DNA of 64,000 bases from Orychophragmus violaceus (lineage: Eukaryota; Streptophyta; Magnoliopsida; Brassicales; Brassicaceae). The stretch is taken from contig CM058232.1 of assembly GCA_030180135.1 (NCBI GenBank), positions 74,020,016 through 74,084,015 on the forward strand. Reading direction: 5' to 3'. A program made the translations under genes and the position numbers. Positions 47,201 to 59,919 of this stretch are shown here, piece by piece; position 1 is the first letter of the stretch; every line of letters starts with the position of its first letter. Under the pieces are notes generated by a model. That model was not told the origin of the DNA, searched no databases, and worked only from the letters and a program-made list of their open reading frames with translations.

Positions 47201-47885
47201 ATGCAACTACTGAACGATGTTGAAGACGAAATCGATAAGATGCGATGCCAGACAAATCATGACCTTCAGGATTATCATGTCTGGCGCTACAAGTACGATG
47301 TGTTTAAAAACACTTTTTCCACCAAGCACACATGGGAACTAATCAGATTGCAGTCTCCGAAGTGTGACTGGAGCAAATGTGTCTGGATAAAGCACTATAC
47401 ACCAAAGTACTCTTTTATGGTGTGTATAACTATCTTGAATAGACTTCAAACAGGTGATCGCATGATGAGATGGACTAATATCGATCGATCCCATGTGCGT
47501 TCTGTGCTCCAGCGAATTCGAAACTAGGAAGCATCTCTTCTTTGCTTGCTCCTATTCTGAGAGCATCTGGAAACCCTTGATCAGTAGCCTATTGCTGAAC
47601 CGCTATACGTGTGAATGGGAGCACATTATCACCATACTTTCAGCCATACACATCAGTGGGATAACGATATATCTGCTAAGGTATGCTTTCCAAGTTGCTA
47701 TTCATTCAATCTGGAGAGAAAGAAATGCTAGGAAACATGGTGAGGAGCCTCAACAAGCCCAACAACTCCTTCGGTTTATTGAGAAGGCTGTTCGAAATAA
47801 ATTAGATGTCGTTCAACAACAAGGAACAAAAGGACTCACAAATGGCTTACAAGCATGGTTTGCATCCCGTCAAGCAAACTCATAG
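44250..47885 (+). pseudogene. LINE ORF2 (endonuclease, reverse transcriptase, zf-RVT)
   Basis: ATG at 44250 overlaps the ORF1 stop (ATGATG). Domains: AP-type endonuclease (FFWNIRGFNK; MGDFNE at 44667; GVSDH near 44926), reverse transcriptase (DKSPGPDGF; KIDISKVFDSVQW; GLRQGCALSPYLF; FADD at 46348-46359) and zf-RVT (CVLCSSEFETRKHLFFAC). Breaks: TAG 44658 in front of MVMGDFNE (a likely former Trp codon), TAA 45204, TAG 45588, and frame changes near 45670, 46445 and 47485. The catalytic Asp pair is intact but the protein cannot be made whole. Confidence 0.9.
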
Positions 47886-48029
47886 ACACCTTAGATCATT
47901 CTTTGATTCTTTAAATTTTGCCTATTAGTCTTTTGACACAAATATTTCTTATGCACTTGATGTAAAAAGGGATTGTTTGGATTGAATAAAATTTTACATT
48001 TATTCAAAAAAAAAGTAAATAATTAGTGA

Positions 48030-50330
48030 TGTTTTTGTTTTAAAAAATAAAAGATTAAATATTTTTTAAGTTTTGTGTTCAAATCTAAAATGTTAAATAA
48101 AAAACTAAGAAAGTAGTATATAACTACAAATGGTTCAAAGCCTATTTTCCTAGTTTTTTTGTTAACTTGAACATCAAATTTCATTGTCACTTTTAAAAAT
48201 TTGAATCAAAAATTATTGTGTGTGTCATCCTTATGCATGGATCATTAATTTTTTTGTATCGTTCTAATTTTATCTTTCCATTTTTTGTCACTTTATACCA
48301 AACAAAGTTTTTGTCACTTTCTTAATTTTATCGTTTTTGTTGCTATTATAGAATGCAAAATTCCATTTCTTTTTGTAACAATATTTTTTATCGCCGACGC
48401 TCATGCGTTGAACGTGATAATCAGCGGCCAAAAGCCAGTGAAACGTTTTTTCTTTTAAAAAATTTCCACATCTGACCAAAGCTGTATGATCAATCCCATT
48501 AAATAAAATGCTGCCAAAATAACTGGAGAAGACAAGAAGAGGAGAGGGTAAAATGGGAAATAGACAGAGGAGAGGTTCGAACTTCAAAGTCGCATGCAAT
48601 CGAACAAACATGGTCGCGTGGCGGAGACATTGTGGTAACAGAGTTTGGTCGAATCGCCGCGTTTCCTGAACGAGCTACATTATGTAGCTCCATCTTCAGT
48701 TCCGATAAACATTAATATAAAGAGACCTATTAATAAATTATTTGAATGGAATCACTTGACAAATTTATTTTTTACACTAACTAAATAATAATGGTTGACA
48801 AGAAAAACTTAAATTAATAATGTCAACGTAGGTTAGATTCCGTAGTTTTCTTACATTAAAACAACCGGCGTTGAATCTTGAATGGCGATGTCTAACCTAA
48901 TCTCTTTTGTAAAGACGCAATGTAATCTAGCTATAATAATCTATAGTCTTGATTGGTAAACTGTGGAATGGTAGGATCGTGTCTAAAAACGCTATTCCGT
49001 AAAAAAACTGTCAATAATAAAAAATTGTGAAATAAAAAGAAAAAAAATGCGAAAATGCAAGTTTATATTTTTCTGATAAAATAATATACATGAAAACCAA
49101 TTTCGCAGAAAAGTGAGGTTGAACTAGATTATCTACGAAGTTAAAATTAGTTTGATTGATAATACTTGAGTAATCACAGAATGACGAAATTACGTTTAAA
49201 CGCAATATTTACGGAATTACGTTTTTGAATGCAATTCCAACATTCCGCGATTATTTAAATGTTACCGATCAAAACCTATATGTTTACAAACGACAAAAAG
49301 TCTAAAGATAACAGTTTTGACAATCTTTTAACATTAACATTTTTTCTCTCATTTGCTATAAACAACTAGGTATGTATAAATTACAATCAGAATTTTCTTT
49401 TCTCTTAATACGTACATTTATAATTTACAATAAAAATGATAAACAATTAAGAGACATACCTACAATTTACAATATAGTCTATAATATATGTCTCCAAGTT
49501 TCTTTTATAAAATTTCAGCGATTGAACATTACAATTTAAACAATATGTTCTTTTCTAGTACTAAACACCATCTTCTATGAACCTGGAAAAAAACTTTTAA
49601 ATAATCTGATTTTAAAATTAATTTTTCGTAATAAAAAGAGTTTAAACAACACCATATTTTTCGTACGAAGATGACAATTTATTTCTAAAAAGAATGAAAT
49701 ACAAGTTGATTTTTCCTTTCAAGAAAACTGGTTTAGATTGAATAAATTTGCATTCGAATCTGGTTATGTATGAGAAAAAAAAATCAGCGGGTTGATATTA
49801 AATTCATTTTAATCCTAGAGAGAATACATAATTAATATTCATAATGTTTTATCAAACTACAAAAGAAGCTCGTCTATTGTTTCAAAAAAACAATTGTTTT
49901 ATTGTATGTTTAGATTTTTTTTTAACCCGATCATTGTATGTTTAGTTAAAGTTTTGAACTGTGTGACAGCTAAATAATTTGTGAGAAACGGAAAGTAGAA
50001 TAGCTATCAAACTTGAAGTTCTATGAAACACTATTTCTGTTCAGAAATTGGGAATTAAATAACAAATATAGTGACGTCAGACCTAAAATTTCTATGAAAC
50101 CTTTCTTTACGGTTTGATTATAGAGTACACTTCAGCATAAATACAAAATTTCCCGGTTTTCCGGAGAAGGGAAAAGTGATGATGTAAACTTAACCGGTTT
50201 TCGTTTGTTCTCTATGGGCGTAATAGATGGTTTTTCCACTTAGAATTTTGTGGCTCATCTTTTTAGCCTTTGGTTTCCGATTATTTCATTTGGTCAACGT
50301 CGTTTCGGAGTTTCCCTCTCACTCTAGGAT
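48030..50330. other. AT-rich spacer; former upstream DNA of LBD41
   Basis: Before the LINE inserted, this DNA lay directly upstream of 42775 and so about 450 bp from the LBD41 start. The less AT-rich patch at 48390-48700 may contain old regulatory DNA, but no motif can be named. No coding region supported on either strand. Confidence 0.45.
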
Positions 50331-50339
50331 TTTTAAAAT

Positions 50340-51125
50340 TAAAAATTTAGGATTACTGAGATAAGCTAATCCAACTATTTAAGGACATTTCCAAAATAAA
50401 ACTACATTTTATTATAAAACAGAATTGACTCTAAAATAAAATTAATTTTTATTTCGTCTTTATTCCATTTTTACTACAAAATAGAATGATAATTAAAAAA
50501 TGAAGTAAACCAATTTGTTATTTCATATTTGAAGTAAATTCATTATTACTTTATTTTGGAGTAAAACCATCTCCAATATATCACTCCATTTTTATTCAAA
50601 AATATAGTAACTCCAAAATAGAATAATGTTTTATCCAATGTACTACTTTATTTTTACCCATAAATAAAATATTCTATACATATTATTTTTTATTTTATTT
50701 TTTTATACATTTTAATTATAAAATTTACAAATTAATTTTATTTATTTTATTTTTTATACATTTTCATAAATTATAAAATAATTTCACTTTATATTTTTAT
50801 GAATAAGAAAATAGCATTAAAATAATAATTTTTTATTTTGCAATGTTTTAAAAATATTTATAACTGTTATTAAAATATAAACATATATATATTTACATAA
50901 TAATAATTATTATATTCGTAAAAAGTTGAAAATTAAAAATCTATTCTAAAATAGAATGAAAAAATGGAATAATTAAAAATATTAAGTAATTTTATCCATT
51001 ATTCTATTTTGGATTAAAAAAATAATGTGAGATTAGAAAAAAAATATATTTTAAATCCTATTTTGGAGTGGAAAATAAAATATAGTTAAAAATACTAAAT
51101 GGAATAGAAAATGGTTTAAAATTGG
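50340..51125. repeat. AT-rich MITE-like foldback region
   Basis: Repeated ACTCCAAAATAGAATA and TATTTTGGAGT strings occur in both orientations (50560-50640 and 51055-51110), with TTTTATT-rich middle parts. It resembles a common Brassicaceae MITE with 'atctccaat' ends. I could not fix its borders. Confidence 0.45.
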
Positions 51126-51580
51126 GTCGACATTGTTAATTAAAGAATATCTGGGCAGTGGCTAAATCGTAGTTAACTTAGGCCTTAACTTTTCTCATTA
51201 GCTAGCCGACCTACGAATGGTTGACCAGCATTATGTTAATAACTAATTAAGATAATGTTATTAACATATATAATCATGCGACAAAAAAACTATATAGCAA
51301 TGTCGTCGTCTATTATGTTTAAGTTTATAATTAGCATACTATAGCATAGGATTCATACCGGACTATAAAAAGTTTTCCGATAAAAAAAGCTTTATCAAAA
51401 AATTCAGATACAACATAAAAATCATTGACCCAACTTTATGTAGATTAATCCGCGACACATAGCCGAAAGGAGCATAGCAAACCGAGATTCTTTTAGCTCA
51501 GGTCGTAGGGGATCTACGCTTGTTTAGATGCGATTATCCAAATTGCGAAAGACGATGGATGGAATAGAGACATAAAAGTT
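51126..51580. other. spacer, nothing recognised
   Basis: About 450 bp before the next insertion, with no gene-like or repeat-like structure that I can support. Confidence 0.4.
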
Positions 51581-51592
51581 ACTTCCCTCTCT

Positions 51593-52954
51593 CTTTTTTT
51601 TTTTTTTTCACTGATGGAATTATATTTATAGAACTGAATTCGAAAGTTTAATACAAATCCTAAACATAGGAATCTAAAGCTCAAACAACGGATAACCAAA
51701 GCCCATAGAATAGGCAACTAAAGCCCAAACAACAGGCAACTAAAGTCCAACCAACAGGCAACTTCGAACCTACAACTAAACAAGCACAACCGATGAATCC
51801 AAACCTAGGAAAAACAAAATGAACTTGCTAATCCAAATCCTTGCGAAGAATCTTGAGCGAGAGTTACCGAAGCAGCCCACGGCCCACCAAACGATAACAC
51901 CAACTTCCAGAGAAACAACTGAGAGACACACTCCCAAACCTAAAGAACCTAGACTTCATAACCCGACAAGACGAAACCTAAGAAAGTTCCACTAACTCTT
52001 CCGGATACGGTAGAGACGCATACGTAGCGCTCGAATAACCCCTAAATAGAAGCCCAAACCAACCCAAATCTCACCAGAAAAGGGAAAACGAAGCCAAACT
52101 ACCCAAGAAACTCCGAACCCAAAGGAAACCGGACAGAAACTCGACTAGAAAGCACTCACTGATATCTTCGCAACGAACCAATAATCACAAGCTAACCAGA
52201 CAACCTAAACTTTGAACCATCAAGCCAAGCTCTTAGAAGAGGAATTAACAAACCCATAATCAAACCGATTAAAATCATCCAAACCAGAGACTCGAACCTA
52301 ACTAAAACCCCGACCAAACAGATACTCAAACCTAACTAAAAACCCCGACCAACACAGGACCACAACTCGATCTAAAAACCAAACCTGAAGTCGATCGATC
52401 GTGACGAGAAGCGAAACAACTCGAGACGACCCGGGGAAGCAAAACGAGCCAAGTCACCATCTCCAACCGGAGCACGGTCACACCAAGGACACGCAACTGT
52501 TACGTTCGACTTGGCACAGTCCACCATCGACGACCAGAGACTTCACAGACCACACACAAGATCGATCCAAGGGAAGCATAAGACACGACCACTCTGCAAA
52601 ATTGGAAACACGCAGGAGGTCGAGACGAAAAAGGAACCGGAACTACCGATGGAGGAAAAGAGCCACCGAACGACAATGACCCTAACCACGCCGGAGAACC
52701 CGTCAAAACCGCCGAGACTCAATGTACAAAGCCCACCGACACACCTGTTCGAACTCGAACATGAAGCCAAGAGGAAAGAAGAGGGAGATAAGGGGGGCTC
52801 AACCGACGGCAGCGAGGAACGCGTACCGCCGGCGGAGCAAGCAGATCGGAGAAGAGAGTGGGCGGCTGTCTCGTTTTTTGTTCCTGGGAGGATTAGTTTT
52901 TAGGGCAAACTTTTTTTCTTGAACTTCGCTCGGAATCTATTCTAGCGTAATTTG
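51593..52954 (-). mobile_element. reverse-oriented non-LTR element, 12-bp target duplication
   Basis: ACTTCCCTCTCT flanks the 1.36-kb insert at 51581-51592 and 52955-52966. On the minus strand the head near 52900 is GC-rich, and the end is an A tail (T tract 51594-51609). A short minisatellite (AGGCAACTAAAGYCCAA, three units, 51711-51760) lies near the tail. Frames on both strands (52401-52922 plus; 52500-52770 minus) overlap and show no domain, so I leave them out. Confidence 0.7.
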
Positions 52955-53164
52955 ACTTCCCTCTCTTTCAATTTATTTGATATTTTGGATAAATGCACAC
53001 ATATTAAAAAGAAATTATTTTTTTACTTTAATAATTAAAAATAATAATAAACAAGAGAAAAGACATAAAATAGCATAAAACATATATTGTTATAAATATA
53101 GTACCAAAGGAAATAATACACATTTTTAGCATTATTTTAATTACAAAGACTTTTATAACATTAT

Positions 53165-53290
53165 ATAATTTAGGGTTTAGAGTTAATTATTTAAGGTTTA
53201 AGGTTTATTATTTAGGGTTTAGGGTTTATTATTTAAGGTTTAGGGTTTAGTATTTAGGGTTTAGAGTTTAGTATTTAAGGTTAAGGGTTA
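53165..53290 (+). repeat. interstitial telomere-like repeats
   Basis: Degenerate tandem runs of TTTAGGGTTTAGRGTT and TATTTAAGGTTTAGG, related to the plant telomere unit TTTAGGG, in otherwise AT-rich DNA. Confidence 0.7.
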
Positions 53291-54080
53291 TGGCTAATTT
53301 AATGACAAAACATGTTTTTGTGCTATTTTTATGATTTTTCTTCCTTGTTGCTATATTTGTGATAAAATATATTTTTGTGCTATTTTTGTGATTTGCCCAA
53401 TAAACAATGCTTAAAAGCTACACATTTTTTGTCTTTTACATTTCTCTATGTCTTATAAAACCAAATTATGTATTAAAAAAAATATCAAATAAATTGAAAC
53501 AAAACAAAAAGTCTAAAACATCAATTAAAGTGAAACAGAGGGAGTAATCACTAAGCTTCTCCCTATAAATAGGAAGGAAGATCTACAAAAGAAAGAAGTA
53601 AGAGGGATAGTTTTCCGATCGTCTTTGTTTGTGGGTTCTACATCCGTTCATTCGGTTTATAGGTTTATTTTTGTCCGATGGTTGTATTGTTATTTCTAAA
53701 AAGCTAAAAAAATATGTTTATTGTTTCTGCAATTACCGTGTAACCGTTTTTCGTGTTTTTTTTTCACTCGCACGATACCGTAAATTATTTTTCGATAAAT
53801 CATTCATCTTTCAACTACTCTAACTTAATCACATTTAATTCTAAAATTCTTTCTAACGAATGACCGGAAAATATAAATGCATTTTAGTTAAATAAATAGG
53901 CAAATCAATTTTTTTAACACAAGAGCTCTAATTTAGGGACAAGACTTTGCAGCTGAAACCTCATACATATCCCGAATAATTATTTTCAATAGAACAAGCC
54001 TAATTTAAATATCAGATTTTTTTCTTCTTCTGTTTAGGAGGCTTAAAGCCTTTCTATTTTATACATGTTAAGTCTACGCA
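53291..54080. other. AT-rich spacer
   Basis: No gene, terminal repeat or known family seen. The frame at 53629-53823 is Phe/Tyr/Lys-rich chance. Confidence 0.4.
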
Positions 54081-54084
54081 TTTT

Positions 54085-54560
54085 ATCCGAAACTTGAATT
54101 CGAATCCGAACTCGATCCGAAAAATCCAAATCTCCCGAAAAATCTAATTCTGATCCAAATCGATTCTAAAAAAATATTAAAATGGGACTTAAGTCAAGAT
54201 ATTTCGGGTATTTGATCATACTCAAACTCAAACGGATATCCGAAGTAACCTGAAGTTTTATCTAACTCCGATTAATTCTGATTCTTTCGAGTATTTTTAG
54301 ATAGTTTAAGCAATTTTTTTTTATATATATTTTGCGTAATTCATATATTTTTACTATTTTAGAATACTTTGATACTTATAGTAGATTTTTTATGAAATTT
54401 TTGGGTAATTCAAATATTTTTAAAAATTTTCAAGTAATTTTTTTTAGTTTTATACATTTTTTATATTGCGAATATCCGAATCCGATTAGTCTCAAACCGA
54501 ATCCAATATGATATATAAAAATATCTGAACAGATCTTTAATCCTAAATCTAAAAACCCAA
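54085..54560. repeat. degenerate CCGAA-type repeat block
   Basis: Repeats of ATCCGAA, CTCGATCC and CCGAATCC surround an AT-rich centre, typical of an abundant Brassicaceae repeat. It has partly inverted symmetry (ATCCGAA near 54105-54140 and 54475-54505). Class not determined. Confidence 0.45.
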
Positions 54561-54739
54561 AAACCTAAAAACCTAACTCAAACCAGAATAAATATAGGGA
54601 TGCCCATACCTAATACATGTCCTGAGAGAGAGTTAATCATATCTAAAAGAACATATGAACGGAAAGTTGTTATCTATCCCTTATAAGACAAACACCTTTT
54701 CTATATTCAGCCGCTATTATATTTGTAGCAAATATCTTC

Positions 54740-55420
54740 AGATACAACGTTTCTAACTCTATTTTATTTTTTATTCTAAAATAAAATTTTCTCCGATTTT
54801 TCTTTATTTTTTTATTATAAAATAGTATAAGTTTATTTTTACTATATATTTAGAGAAACTTATCTTTTAATCTTATTTTAGTGTTAAAATTTTATTTTAA
54901 AATAGTTTTTAGCTTTTAAATATTTTTATTTACATTTTAATAATTAGTTTACTAATTATTTATTATAAAATAATTATTAAATTATTAAAAATGCTAAAAA
55001 ATCAAAAATACCAAAATTAAAATAAACAATACAAAATATGAAAATTTAAGATAAATGACATAAAATAAATATAATACACCAAAATATATAACTTAATAAT
55101 CTGGTAAATCTCTTTTCAGATTTTTTAAATCGCTAATGTTTTTTATTTTTATATGATGTAATATTTTTATATGATATAATATTGTTTTTTTATTTTATAA
55201 ATGTCTAATAATGTGAAAGTTGTGATAATATAATATGTGGAATTTTGCAATATTAAAATAAGTGGATTTAAATTATAAATTTCATAAATAAAAGGTATTC
55301 TTAATTTTATTTTATAGTGAAAAATAAAATAATACATTGGAGATAAATTTAACCATACTTTAGAATTACTCTACTTTAAAATAAAATATAGATTTTATAT
55401 TAGAGATATGATGTTCTTAA
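54740..55420. repeat. AT-rich MITE-like block
   Basis: CTCTATTTTATTTTTTATTCTAAAATA at the left and its approximate complement near 55360-55390 (the first 20 bases only are diagnostic), with ATTGGAGA near 55338. Similar in style to 50340-51125. Borders not determined. Confidence 0.4.
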
Positions 55421-55587
55421 AGCAAAAGTTCATAAGATAAAATATTTATATGATTTCGTTTTGAATAATGTTCAGATAAATTAGGGATGATAGCAAAAAT
55501 AGATCACAAATCTTGGTCAAATGCAAAAATGGATCATAAAAATAGGTCCTTCTAATTTCGTCATTTTTTCGATATTGATGCCGTACA

Positions 55588-55766
55588 CAGTGGCGGATCT
55601 AGAAATACTTTTAATCGGGGGCACTATTCTAAAATTTAAATTAGTCGGGGGCACTCTTATGCAATCTGAGTAAACCAACATATGATATCATGAAATTACT
55701 TAAAAAAAATAAAAAAATTAGTCGGGGGCACGTGACCCCGTACCCCGTAAGCTGCGTCCGCCCCTG
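55588..55766 (+). mobile_element. hAT-type MITE, 179 bp, 8-bp target duplication
   Basis: Terminal inverted repeats CAGTGGCGGATCTAG and, at the right, the complement of CAGGGGCGGACGCAG. GCCGTACA flanks both sides (55580-55587 and 55767-55774), a perfect 8-bp duplication, the hallmark of hAT elements. Internal GTCGGGGGCAC is repeated. No coding capacity. Confidence 0.92.
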
Positions 55767-55774
55767 GCCGTACA

Positions 55775-56433
55775 TGGTAGATATTTACGAAGTAGACTTC
55801 TCGGAAAAGTCTACTAATCATTTTGGGCAATTTCAAATGACCCATATAACCTCCATTTTACCTCGTATTTACTACAACACCGTCATCATCAATTCTTCCA
55901 ACCACCTTGCACAACCGATTCGAAGCTGTAAATGCTTCAACGATCGACATTTAACCTTGTAAAACTCACTACTTGTTTCACAAACTCCATATTCCTTTCT
56001 ATTTGCTCTATTTTCATCTTAAAAACTCTACATTTTGGTTGTAAAAATTTTGATCTCTTCGAACTCCTCTGTTCTCGCCGTTTTATTCGGTCGCAGTGGC
56101 CAATTTTATTTGTTAGTGGTTGAAAAGGAAGTTTTGGGTGTTGAAGTAGGTAAAAATCACTTCCCAATAGTTTTCTTTCAATTTTCCAATCTGGGTCGCG
56201 ATAGTATACTCCGTTCAGCAATCTAGAATTCTATTGGTCAACGTGTAGTCTAGTTGTTTGGTCGCGAGACTGCTCAGTGTAATTTCCTACCCCAAAGGTC
56301 TAGTTTTGCATATTTTTTTTCCAAAAAAGATATACTTTCATTCTTATAATCAAATAAAAATCTAAAAAGAGCAACCCCCCCATAAATTATGGGGTTATTG
56401 TTAAAAACCAATTAGTTCAAAACTTATTATTGG
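55775..56433. other. spacer before the gag-only LTR element
   Basis: No supported gene. Overlapping chance frames on both strands near 55930-56220. Confidence 0.4.
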
Positions 56434-57574
56434 TAAAGCCACTCTTTGTTTTTCAATAAACTCAAGTAAGTTGATGATAAGAAAACCCTAGTATTGTCTA
56501 GTGGCCGATCTCTTGGTTCTTGCGTGGATTCCCCTTGAACAATTGATCCTATTGTCTTCTTACTTGTGTGCGTGAGTTTCTCAAAGTGTTCCTGTCTATG
56601 TGCTATTCGAATCATCCACCATCACCCATTGACCAAGGAGAGAGGTGTTCGACCAGCTCCTTTGTCCCATCGTCCACCCGGTGTCGATCGAATACCCATC
56701 GCGTCGATCGATCTCTCTCAACCAACCGCCTCCGATCTTACATCATCTGGTATCAGAGCTAAAACCTCCTTACTCCAGGTTGTGTTCATCCAACCTTTAT
56801 CTTCCTCATTTTTGTTTTGCACTTTTGTTTTTGTCTCTTGTTCTTGTTTGCTTTATAAATAAAAAACCCATAAAATTGTCTTGTTTCATTTCGTTCATCA
56901 TTTTTGTTCTTGTCCTGCTCCTGTTCATCATATTTCTTCTGTTTAATTGCTTCTATAAACTGAAAATAAAAAAATATAGTTGGAACGTATTGCTAGGTTG
57001 TTAGATCGAACCGGCCGCTTATAGACCTTCTCGCTAGGATTGCTTGCGACTGATTGTTTGATTTGTGGTCTTGCGATTGGTAGTTGCTAGTTCCTGATTT
57101 GTTTTGCATTCTGTTTTCATTCTGATCCTGTTGCATTCATACTGAAAAGAAAGAATTGATAGCTTAATTGCTCTTGCTTAGGCCCGACTGCATATAGTCT
57201 TACCCTTAAGGTTGTGTGCGATTGTTGTTGCTCCTTGCTTGCAATTGCTGCTAGGTTGGATCGTTTGTTACCTCTTGCATTCACTTTTCTGATTCCTTGT
57301 TATACTTGCATTCATACCACACGTCATCTTGGTTGCATAGTTCATCTAGGTTGTTCTGAGAAAAAGTAAACCTGTCATATTTACATATTTCCATTTTTTA
57401 CTATTTTCCTTTTTGTTGTATTTTGCCTTTTCTCTTGTTGTTACTTATTTCCAATTCTGCATTTTTCCTTTTGTTGCGAATTGCCGATTTGCCTTTTTTG
57501 TTCTTCTTGTTTGCTTCTAGTTCTTGTGGCACTTGATTTCGTTTTTAGTGTTGTTTTTACAAGAATTAGCTACC

Positions 57575-58647
57575 ATGGAGAGTGGAGAAGAAGACGTGGC
57601 TGAAGATAAAGTTAGTTTTTGTGGTGGACCAATTCAAGTGCAATACAACTACTCTAAACCGAAGGATCATTCCCATGATGAAGGAGAAGACTATGAGCCG
57701 CATAACCTCTATTTTCAGGTCTTGAACAAGACCCAGAGGCATATTTAAGATGGGAGAGAGGCTTGGAAGATTGGTTTTGGTATCAAAAAGTCCTGAAGGA
57801 GGAGATATTATCTCATGCCACCAATGCACTTGTTGGAGAAGCTTCTATATGGTGGATACGAGAAGAAGCTCTCAACTACTGCCATAACCCGATCACTACT
57901 TGGGGAGTTTTAAAGCAGCATATGTACAAGGAATTTGTACAAAAGCCCCACAACCGTAGCTACCTTCCCAAGAGGCTTATGATGAGATCACATTCATGAG
58001 TTTGGATACCAGCACCAAAGAAGGAGATTGTTTTGGGTCAACAACCCACCAAGAGCCAATCTCATGAACAATGTAAGTCATCTAAACCTTCTAATGAAGT
58101 TAATGGAAGTTTTTATAGATGTCAAAATATAGGTCATGATGCTGCAACTTGTTCCACTAGACAAGTAGTTATCCATTTGTTGTCAGAACAAGAAATGGTT
58201 AACTCTAAAGAAGTTACAATAGCTAACTCCGCGTCAGAATTTTCTAATACTTGTATGATGCACTTGTATTTGCCAAAGGATTTTGATGCAGGTATAGGCA
58301 CGCCAAAGAAGCTAGCATATCATGAAGTTAGCACCAGCCTTATTCAGATCCAAGAAGAAACACCGGATCACATAATTACTCAACACGTTGTGGCATTGGA
58401 GAAAACCAAACCGCCTCGACAAAAGGTTAAAGTGTCCCGACCCAACTCTTTTCCATATGATTATAATAAATCAAAAACTGTTTTAATGCACTTGGTATTG
58501 CCCAAAAGTGTTGAGAAGGACGCAGGAATGAACGAGAGTTCGAAGGACCGCACGAACCAACAGACCAGAGGCGAGGCCGAGAAACTGAAGGAACCGACCG
58601 ACCCAGAAAGTGATCCGACTGAGGCCAATGTAGATCACGAGCCATAG
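57575..58647 (+). pseudogene. gypsy-type gag, degenerate
   Basis: ATG at 57575 in an ACCATGG context (MESGEEDVAEDKVSF). A frame change near 57715 leads to the retrotransposon gag domain (AYLRWERGLEDWFWYQK, NALVGEASIWWIREEA, TTWGVLKQHMYKEFV). TGA at 57997 interrupts it, and a zinc-knuckle remnant FYRCQNIGHDAATC follows, in which the first Cys of CX2CX4HX4C is lost. The tail to 58647 is charged and linker-like. It probably once formed the virus-like particle for RNA supplied in cis, relying on pol in trans. Confidence 0.75.
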
Positions 58648-59919
58648 AGTTTCACATGGAACCCATGCCAAGACAAAGGCGTGATACTGAGTTCCCAACC
58701 CAACGGAACACGCATAGAAAGTCCTTGCACCATCCGGCCACCAATTCCTCCCGGTAAGACCATGGACTCACGAAAGCGCATGAAGGCTAACTTGCTTTCT
58801 ATTGGTGTAGGTTATGCAGATTCGAGGTCAAATCCTTTTCAAGAGAGAGGGTATGATGAGGACATCGGATCATCCAAACCCGGCCCAGACGAGCGGTACG
58901 TACCAACCTCGACCATGAGGCTGATCAAGCTGTTCCCGACCCCGCGGAATGTACCTGAGGAGGTTCAGAAGGCCAATGCATGTTCTACCAGACCCAATGA
59001 CGTGGTATCAAGGATTCATAAGCCAACAACATGTTTCAGTAGTGATGATCGTTCCAGAACCCAATTGGAACGATCCCATTTGGAGATGGTCGATAACCGA
59101 CCTCCCGGAGCCCTAACCGTGTCCTGGAAGATGTCCATAGGAGAGTTGGTTCGAGACAATCATGCCAGGCTTGATATTCACCAGAACGTATGCTATTTGG
59201 AAGAGTTTGGTCAGAAGGAATCAGCTTGGGTTCGAGATCATCTTGGAGGATGTCTAGAAGTTGTCCAGTGGGCTCTCTCCGCGGATATAGGTGTCAAGAG
59301 AGGATTTCGAATGGAACAATAGGAATCCAGCTGCAAATCAATCTTTTCTGGAAACCTGACTCACAAAGGAATCTTCACGAAGTGGAATCACATCAATACC
59401 AATTTCTATGAAGAAGTTATGCCCGATTCAAGACAGGTGATGTTCAGGGAACCCGATAAAGGCCGACTTGCACTTTTCGGGATGCTCAGAACGAACCAGG
59501 ATGAATTAAGGAGTAAACCCACTTGGTCTAGGTTCTTGATTCATCAGGGATTACATGAGAGTTGGAACCACGCCAATACCAGCTCGGATAAAGAAGATAT
59601 GCAAGATCAAACCCGAAGGTTGCTGGACCTGCCTTATTTGGAAGCTCACAGACTTGGTGGAATTCAGACTTGTGTGTGGCGACCAGGAGTACGTGCAACA
59701 TCTCCTTGGGCATTGGTTTATACTCTTTTTCCTTTGCGTGTGATTTTGTCCCAATTGGGTTTTCCCACTAAGGTTTTTAATGAGGTAAACCAAGGCTTGC
59801 TTCAAGAGAAGGAGAATCTGGCCCGTCCAACCTTCTTCCTTGCATTCTATTTTAATAATTTCGACCAGGCCTCTTTATGGCCCATTCTTAAGACTTGTCA
59901 CCCTAGTACTTTGGCTATT
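58648..59919 (+). other. 3' region and likely U3 of the gag-only element
   Basis: Open stretches at 58681-59322 and 59419-59922 contain SSKPGPDERYVPTSTMRL and similar text familiar from Brassicaceae gypsy elements but no catalytic motif. Part of this must be the U3 of the right LTR. Confidence 0.4.

Larger units (their letters stand above)
42776..48012 (+). mobile_element. full-span L1-type LINE with 17-bp target duplication
   Basis: AAGTAAATAATTAGTGA is present at 42759-42775 and 48013-48029 without mismatch, so the exact insertion is 42776-48012 (5,237 bp). It has a short GC-rich 5' UTR, ORF1, ORF2 (endonuclease, RT, zf-RVT), a 3' UTR of about 120 bp and an A tail. It has no terminal RNase H-like domain. 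The perfect duplication suggests fairly recent insertion, but ORF2 carries several lesions. Confidence 0.95.

Noticed and set aside
52401..52922. Plus-strand Arg/Lys/Thr-rich ORFs
   Set aside because: Antisense to a reverse-oriented non-LTR element bounded by target duplications; no domain.
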